From: Mycolicibacterium aichiense
GTDB lineage: Bacteria > Actinomycetota > Actinomycetes > Mycobacteriales > Mycobacteriaceae
Length of the DNA stretch: 64,000 nt
Assembly: GCF_010726245.1 (NCBI RefSeq)
Contig: NZ_AP022561.1
Location: forward strand, 4,092,001 to 4,156,000
Reading direction: 5' to 3'
Within the stretch, counting starts at the first letter, position 1. Each line of letters starts with the position of its first letter. The notes beneath the pieces were generated by a model. It was given only the letters and a program-made list of their open reading frames with translations. It did not search any database and was not told where the DNA came from. A program made the position numbers and the translations under genes. This document shows positions 56,628 to 64,000 of this stretch, in pieces.

Positions 56628-59579
56628 GTGGCGGACACCCAACTCGCAGCCCAGCCGGCCGAACCGACCAGCCCGACCCGACGGCCGGCTATCGCGCGTT
56701 CAATTCGCGCGCTGTCACCGCTCATCATTGTGGCCTGGGTGGCGATCACCGTCTATGTGACCTTTTTCGTTCCCTGGCTGGAGACCGTCGGTCGGGACCA
56801 TTCGGTGCCGATGGCGCCACAGGATGCCCCGGCGGTCATTGCGATGCACCGCATGGGCAATGTGTTCCAGGAATCCACCTCCGACAGTTTCGCCATGCTG
56901 GTGATGGAGGGTCAGCAGGAACTCGGCGAGGAAGCACACACGTATTACGACGGACTGATTCGCGAGCTGAAAAGCGATACAACGCATGTCGAGCACGTGC
57001 AAGACCTGTGGGGGGATCGGCTCACCGCATCCGGTGCGCAGAGCAAAGACGGTAAAGCCGTCTACATCCAGTTGAACCTGGCCGGTAATCAAGGCACGAC
57101 ACTGGGTGGACAGTCGATCAACGCCGTCCGCGGTATCGTCGAACGAACGCCCGCGCCACCCGGGATCAAGGTCTATGTGACCGGCCCGGCGGCATTGGTC
57201 GCCGATATGCAGCACGCGGGCGACCACTCGATGATCAAGATGACCGCGGTCGGCGGCGTCATCATTTTCGTGATCCTGCTCTTCGTCTACCGCTCGATCA
57301 TCACAGTCATCGGTTTGTTGCTGACGGTCGGTATCGAAGTCCTTATTGCGCGCGGCGTCGTGGCGTTTCTCGCCGACCACAGCGTCATCAGCCTCTCCAC
57401 GTTTGCGGTCAGCTTGCTGGTTGCGCTGGCAATGGCCGCAGGAACCGATTACGGCATTTTCTTCTTCGGCCGATATCACGAGGCGCGTCAATGTGGTGAA
57501 GACATTGAATCCGCTTTCTACAGCACCTTCCGCAGCGTCGCCCCCGTCGTCCTGGGCAGCGGTATGACCATCGCCGGAGCGATGCTGTGCCTGAGCTTCA
57601 CTCGGCTACCCATCTTCCAGAGCATGGGTGTGCCGTCGGCGGTCGGCATGTTCGTCGCGGTCGCGGTTGCCGTCACGCTGGTTCCGTCTTTTCTGGCCGT
57701 CGGCAGCCGCATCAAGCTGTTCGATCCCAAAGTCCGGCTGAGGAACCGCCGCTGGCGACGTATCGGCACCGCGGTCGTCCGCTGGCCGGTACCCATTCTC
57801 ATCACCACGATCGCGATCGCGCTGGTCGGCCTGCTTGCACTGCCCGGCTACCAGACGAGCTACAACGACCGCCTCTACATTCCGCAGGATCTTCCCGCGA
57901 ACGTCGGAAACGCGGCCGCTGACCGGCACTTCTCCCAGGCCCGGATGATGCCCGAAATCCTCATGGTCGAATCCGACCACGACATGCGGAATCCGGCTGA
58001 CTTCCTGATCCTGCACAGACTGGCAAAGTCCATCTTCAAAGTGCCTGGCATTTCCCGGGTTCAGGGCATCACCCGCCCTGAAGGCACACCGATCGAGCAC
58101 ACCTCGGTGCCCTTCCTGATGGATATGCAGAACGCGGGCATGCAGAGCAGTATCAAGTTCCTGAAAGCACGCATGGACGACATGCTCGCGCAGGTCAAGC
58201 TGCTCGACCGGCAAATCGTGTTGATGAAGCGCATGTATGAACTGCAGAAGCGGCTCAACGACATCACCCACGATTCGTTCATCACGACGAAAGAAATGTC
58301 CGAAGTGGTCAAGCTGCTCATGGGGGGCGCTGCCGACTTCGACGACTTCTTCAGGCCCATCCGGGCGTATTTATATTGGGAGCCACACTGCTACGACATC
58401 CCGATCTGCTTCTCGATCCGATCGGTATTCGACGCGATCGACGGCATCAGCCAAATCAACGACAAAATGAAGGAAATGCTCGTCCAGTTCGCGACATTGG
58501 ACCAGCTAATGCCCCAGCTTCTCGTGCAGATCCCTCAGATGATCTCAATCATGGAATCGATGCGGGACATGATGCTCAAAATGCACGCCACCATGTCCGG
58601 AACGTTCGGAGTGCTCGACGATTCAAATTCCAACACCGGCGCCATGGGGCAGGCATTCGACGCGGCCCAGGACGACGACACCTTCTATCTGCCGCCAGAG
58701 GTTTTCGAGAACCCTGATTTCAAGCGGGCGATGAGCTCCTACCTATCCCCCGATGGAAAAGCCGCGCGGTTCATCATTTCCCACAAGGACGAACCCGCGT
58801 CGCCTGCGGGCATCGCGAGCATCGCCAAGATCCGACTCGCGGCCGAGGAAGCGCTCAAAACGACGCCACTGCAAGGGTCGAAGATCTCCATCGCCGGGAC
58901 CGCCGCGACGTTCAAGGACTTCAGCGACGGCTCCAAATACGATCTCTGGATCGCGGCGATCGGTGCACTCTGCCTGATTTTCATCATCATGCTGCTCATT
59001 ACCCGCAGCCTGATCGCAGCCCTGGTGATCGTGGGGACTGTCGCGCTGTCATTGGGCGCGTCCTTCGGTATGTCGGTGCTGCTCTGGCAATACATCCTCG
59101 GCATCAAACTGCACTGGATGGTGCTGCCGATGTCGGTCATCGTGTTGTTGGCGGTCGGCTCGGATTACAACCTGCTGCTGGTATCGCGGATCAAGGAAGA
59201 GTTGGGGGCCGGCATCAACACCGGCATCATCCGCGCGATGGGCGGCACCGGAAAAGTTGTGACCAACGCCGGCTTGGTGTTTGCGTTCACCATGGCCGCG
59301 ATGGTCACCAGCGATCTGCAGATCATCGGTCAGGTCGGCACCACCATCGGCCTGGGCCTGTTGTTCGACACCCTTGTCGTACGGTCGTTCATGACGCCGT
59401 CGATCGCCGTGCTGCTCGGCAGGTGGTTCTGGTGGCCGCAGCTGGTGCGTCCCCGCCCGGCGAGCTTCATGCTCCGGTCCGAGGGAACACGCGCGTCGGT
59501 TCGCGCCTACATGCTGCCTCGCGAGGACCGTGCGGATGACGAACCCGTCACCGCCGAAATCCCAAGAGCAACGGTCTAA
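56628..59579 (+). CDS. MmpL-family lipid transporter, second of pair
   Basis: This protein of 983 residues has the same layout as its neighbour: Asp-Tyr pairs in [10 protein letters not shown] near 271 and [11 protein letters not shown] near 843, and a helical periplasmic insert near 512-670 with PHCYDIPIC. The GTG start directly follows the TAA of the first mmpL gene (TAAGTG), so the two are co-translated and probably form a mixed complex. The C-terminal 40 residues are cytoplasmic and acidic. Its stop overlaps the stop of the convergent rmlCD gene. Confidence 0.92.
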   Translation: MADTQLAAQPAEPTSPTRRPAIARSIRALSPLIIVAWVAITVYVTFFVPWLETVGRDHSVPMAPQDAPAVIAMHRMGNVFQESTSDSFAMLVMEGQQELGEEAHTYYDGLIRELKSDTTHVEHVQDLWGDRLTASGAQSKDGKAVYIQLNLAGNQGTTLGGQSINAVRGIVERTPAPPGIKVYVTGPAALVADMQHAGDHSMIKMTAVGGVIIFVILLFVYRSIITVIGLLLTVGIEVLIARGVVAFLADHSVISLSTFAVSLLVALAMAAGTDYGIFFFGRYHEARQCGEDIESAFYSTFRSVAPVVLGSGMTIAGAMLCLSFTRLPIFQSMGVPSAVGMFVAVAVAVTLVPSFLAVGSRIKLFDPKVRLRNRRWRRIGTAVVRWPVPILITTIAIALVGLLALPGYQTSYNDRLYIPQDLPANVGNAAADRHFSQARMMPEILMVESDHDMRNPADFLILHRLAKSIFKVPGISRVQGITRPEGTPIEHTSVPFLMDMQNAGMQSSIKFLKARMDDMLAQVKLLDRQIVLMKRMYELQKRLNDITHDSFITTKEMSEVVKLLMGGAADFDDFFRPIRAYLYWEPHCYDIPICFSIRSVFDAIDGISQINDKMKEMLVQFATLDQLMPQLLVQIPQMISIMESMRDMMLKMHATMSGTFGVLDDSNSNTGAMGQAFDAAQDDDTFYLPPEVFENPDFKRAMSSYLSPDGKAARFIISHKDEPASPAGIASIAKIRLAAEEALKTTPLQGSKISIAGTAATFKDFSDGSKYDLWIAAIGALCLIFIIMLLITRSLIAALVIVGTVALSLGASFGMSVLLWQYILGIKLHWMVLPMSVIVLLAVGSDYNLLLVSRIKEELGAGINTGIIRAMGGTGKVVTNAGLVFAFTMAAMVTSDLQIIGQVGTTIGLGLLFDTLVVRSFMTPSIAVLLGRWFWWPQLVRPRPASFMLRSEGTRASVRAYMLPREDRADDEPVTAEIPRATV

Positions 59580-61006
59580 TTGACTGCTGTCCGGGTCTCC
59601 AGGCGGACGTAATCCGCCAGGCTCTCACCGGCATCAGCGGGCACGAACCCGGTGGACTCGATCTTCGCGAGATCAAGGACCCCGTGTAGCGGGCGCGGCG
59701 CAACAGGATTCGTGGCCGTGCTGAAGTACTCCGCCGTTGACACCCCGCTGATCCGCGAAGGATCGTGACCGGCGAGTTCGAACGTACGCCGCGCCACGTC
59801 GGCCCAGGACGTGGCCGGCCCGGATCCGGTCACGTTGTAGGTCCCGTACGGTGCGCGGGTCTCGGTCACATGCCGGATGGCCCGGGCCAGCTCCGAGGTG
59901 AACGTCAGCCGGCCGATCTGGTCGTCGACCACCGACGGGTCGATACCTCGTTCGGCCAGAGAAAGCATGGTGCGCACGAAGTTTCGGCCATCACCGATCA
60001 CCCACGAGGTGCGCAGGATGTAACGCCGGTCCAGTGTCCCGATGATCTGGTCGCCGGCGGCTTTCGTCTGCCCGTAGACGCCCAGCGGCGTCATCGGATC
60101 GTCCTCACGGTAGGGCCGCGTCGCGCTCCCGTCGAACACGTAGTCCGTCGACACGTGCACAACCGTCAGGCGGTGTGCCGCCGCGACCCGCGCCAGGTTC
60201 GCGATGCCGGCGACGTTCGCCGCCCACGCCGCCTCTCGACCGTCCGGAGTCTCAGCCAGATCGACCGCGGTGTAGGCCGCGGCGTTGACAATCGTCTGGT
60301 ACTCGCGCCAGGAGCGCGCCGAGGCGAAATCGCGGGACGTCAGATCGAAGTCGGGCAGATCGACGTACTCGACATACGACAGGCCGTCGTAGGCGTCACG
60401 CAGAGCGCGGCCCAACTGTCCGTTACAACCGATCACCAGGATCTTGCGCGGCCGCACGGGGACAACCTCCGACAGCGGGCCCTGAGCCCGGTCTTTGGCG
60501 GACAGCTCGGCCTGATCCAGCGGGATCGGCCAGTCGATCGCGATGGTCTCGTCGGCTGGATTCAGCGAGGTATAGACACCATCCGGCGAGTAATGGTCGT
60601 TGACCAGGTAGGTGTAAGCAGTATTCGGCTCCAGGGTCTGGAATCCGTTGCCGACACCCTGCGGCACGAACACGGCCCGGGACGGGTCGACTTCCGCCGT
60701 CACCACCGTCCCGAACGTCGGGCCATCGCGCAGGTCGACCCAGGCGCAGAAGATCCGTCCGGTCGCCACCGAGATGTACTTGTCCCACGGCTCGGCATGA
60801 ATGCCACGGGTGGTGCCGGCGGATTCGTTGAACGAGACGTTGTTCTGCACGGGCCCGAAGTCGGGCATCCCGGCGGCCACCATCTTCTCGCGTTGCCAGT
60901 TCTCCTTGAACCAGCCCCGATTGTCACCGTGAACAGGCAGATCCCAGATGACCAAGCCGGGAATCGCCGTCTCCGTCGCGCGGAGTGGTTTTCCGAGCTC
61001 CGTCAT
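59576..61006 (-). CDS. rmlCD: fused dTDP-4-dehydrorhamnose 3,5-epimerase/reductase (RmlC-RmlD)
   Basis: This protein of 476 residues joins an RmlC domain (about 1-185, [11 protein letters not shown] near 65-75) to an RmlD domain (from about 190; NAD motif GCNGQLG near 193-199, VSTDYVFDG and YGQTK near 310-314). It would turn dTDP-4-keto-6-deoxyglucose into dTDP-L-rhamnose. In M. tuberculosis RmlC and RmlD are separate; the fused form is typical of Corynebacterium and relatives. The ATG at 61006 starts the RmlC domain properly; an in-frame extension to 61222 runs into rmlB. It lies 16 bases after rmlB. Confidence 0.92.
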   Translation of the reverse strand: MTELGKPLRATETAIPGLVIWDLPVHGDNRGWFKENWQREKMVAAGMPDFGPVQNNVSFNESAGTTRGIHAEPWDKYISVATGRIFCAWVDLRDGPTFGTVVTAEVDPSRAVFVPQGVGNGFQTLEPNTAYTYLVNDHYSPDGVYTSLNPADETIAIDWPIPLDQAELSAKDRAQGPLSEVVPVRPRKILVIGCNGQLGRALRDAYDGLSYVEYVDLPDFDLTSRDFASARSWREYQTIVNAAAYTAVDLAETPDGREAAWAANVAGIANLARVAAAHRLTVVHVSTDYVFDGSATRPYREDDPMTPLGVYGQTKAAGDQIIGTLDRRYILRTSWVIGDGRNFVRTMLSLAERGIDPSVVDDQIGRLTFTSELARAIRHVTETRAPYGTYNVTGSGPATSWADVARRTFELAGHDPSRISGVSTAEYFSTATNPVAPRPLHGVLDLAKIESTGFVPADAGESLADYVRLETRTAVN

Positions 61007-61022
61007 TGCTTGCGCTCCCCTG

Positions 61023-62886
<1,864 letters not shown>

Positions 62887-62890
<4 letters not shown>

Positions 62891-64000
62891 GACACCCGTC
62901 GGATGACGCGAACGCCCATCCCACGGGTCTCGTAGATGCACAGGTCGTCACACCAGAACCGGCCGTCGAACACCGCGAGCACGCCGCGGTCGTCGCTTTG
63001 TGTCGACAGGATCTCGATCTCTGACTTGGTGCGCTTGTTGGTCGGTGTCACCTGCCCGCGGAACTTCCAGCTGAACATCTGGTCCAAAGCGACCGGCTCG
63101 AACTCGAATTCGTCGCCCGCGCCGGCCAAACCGGCCAGCCGGAACGCCGCGCGGGCCGCCTGCTGCATGGCTTCCAGACCCAGCGAACCCGGCTGCACCG
63201 GATCTTGGAAGAAGTGGGCTTTGAAGAACCACGCTTCCGGGGTGACGTCGTACTCGGCGACCAGCCGTCCCAGCCCGGCTTCTCCCCCGCCGGGCCAGAA
63301 CTTGACCCGGTCGAGCACCTGAAGCCGGCCCTGGTCCAGCCACGGTGCGCCGTCGAGCTCAGGCGCCCGGTACGGCAATTCGACCGGCGCCGGTTCGGAA
63401 AGCGCCTCGAGCACACCGGTTTTCATTCGCAAGCCGACTTGGTTGCGCAGCGCCTCGGGACTGAAGAAGCCGAATGCCGTCTTCATCGTCATGACGACGT
63501 CGTCGTTCTGGGTGCAGACGACGTCGAAGAAGACGATCGTCGAACCGGCGCCATCGGCAAACCGCTCCAGCGTCGAGGTCACCCGCAGGGTGCCTACCCG
63601 GGCCGGCCGATGCTGGATGACATCGCCGCCGTCGAGATTGCGGAACACCACGTCGTCGGGACGATTCGCGGCGAATCCGTTGTACGACGACAACCAGCCG
63701 CACGGCTGCAGCAGGATTTCGATGAGCACCGGCATCGGCACCGCGTCGACGTGCGCGTCGGCGAAGTACCACTCACCCTCTGGCACATCGTATTCCGCGA
63801 CGACAGTGCCACCCTTGGTCGGAACTCCCGGCGGGCTGGACACGCTGAGCACGCGGGACATGAAATGGTACGGCTCATCCGGCAGGCGCGGTGCCCGCCT
63901 CGTGCCATCGAACGGCGCATACAGGGCGCCGAACGCATCCGACGGCATCCCGCGCCCGCACGCCAGAAGCGCGCCCTGGTCACCGCGAACATCGTTGGTG
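62887..64000 (-). CDS. C-terminal part of a PfaC-like polyketide synthase with FabA-type dehydratase domains
   Basis: The frame is open to the right edge, with about 370 residues visible. [15 protein letters not shown] and PYHFMSRV segment leads into two hot-dog domains: one with [19 protein letters not shown] and PCGWLSSY, the second with [21 protein letters not shown]. This is the double FabA-like dehydratase pattern of PfaC-type polyunsaturated fatty acid synthases and related iterative PKSs. An ATG at 63948 exists, but the homologous sequence continues past it, so the true start is outside the window. It overlaps rmlA by ATGA. It may build the acyl chain for the lipopeptide. Confidence 0.8.

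Noticed and set aside
53745..59579. Symbols mmpL4a and mmpL4b for the two transporters
   Set aside because: Gene order supports the comparison, but the sequences alone do not separate MmpL4 from MmpL5 and related groups, so no symbols were given.

Overview
The window is 64 kb of GC-rich actinobacterial DNA that reads as a mycobacterial glycopeptidolipid (GPL)-type cell-envelope locus. The evidence is the gene set: an MbtH protein next to lipopeptide-type NRPS genes, five paralogous GPL-type glycosyltransferases, small O-methyltransferases, DrrABC-like transport genes, an MmpS/MmpL/MmpL trio and rml sugar genes. The species cannot be named from the sequence. No tRNA, rRNA, insertion sequence or CRISPR array was seen.

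Layout. 1-15.8 kb (minus): O-methyltransferase, glycosyltransferase, mbtH, a one-module NRPS (C-A-T-E) and a multi-module NRPS (C-A-T, C-A-T, C-A...) that runs off the left edge. 15.9-26.8 kb (plus): a DUF2505-like protein, three tandem AT3-SGNH acyltransferases, a dTDP-L-rhamnose 4-epimerase-like enzyme and a DrrABC-like exporter, then a decayed stretch to 27.4 kb. 27.4-32.5 kb (minus): two glycosyltransferases around an SDR enzyme and a nucleotide-sugar dehydrogenase. 32.7-51.3 kb: an accessory mosaic with frequent strand switches, holding two GMC oxidoreductases, three Gfo/Idh/MocA oxidoreductases, two GT4 and two further GPL-type glycosyltransferases, FkbM- and TylF-type methyltransferases, an acyltransferase, a sulfotransferase, a hydrolase and a gmd-like pseudogene. 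51.4-59.6 kb (plus): a condensation-fold acyltransferase, MmpS and two MmpL. 59.6-64 kb (minus): an rmlA-rmlB-rmlCD operon translationally coupled to the 3' end of a polyketide synthase with PfaC-type dehydratase domains, which runs off the right edge.

How the parts fit (inference). The PKS and NRPS would make an N-acylated lipopeptide. The first NRPS module looks threonine-specific and carries an epimerization domain, so the peptide probably begins acyl-D-Thr or acyl-D-allo-Thr. Later visible modules have no epimerization domains, which differs from the classical GPL core (D-Phe, D-allo-Thr, D-Ala, L-alaninol). The Rml enzymes and the 4-epimerase would supply dTDP-L-rhamnose and dTDP-6-deoxy-L-talose, and the dehydrogenase/SDR pair a uronic-acid-type sugar. 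Up to seven glycosyltransferases would build an oligosaccharide, trimmed by methyl-, acyl- and sulfotransferases and perhaps edited by the GMC and Gfo/Idh redox enzymes. DrrABC and MmpS/MmpL would move the product to the outer envelope. The most noteworthy points are the unusual NRPS order, the duplicated GMC cassettes with a shared leader, the triplicated acyltransferases and two KstR-like palindromes.
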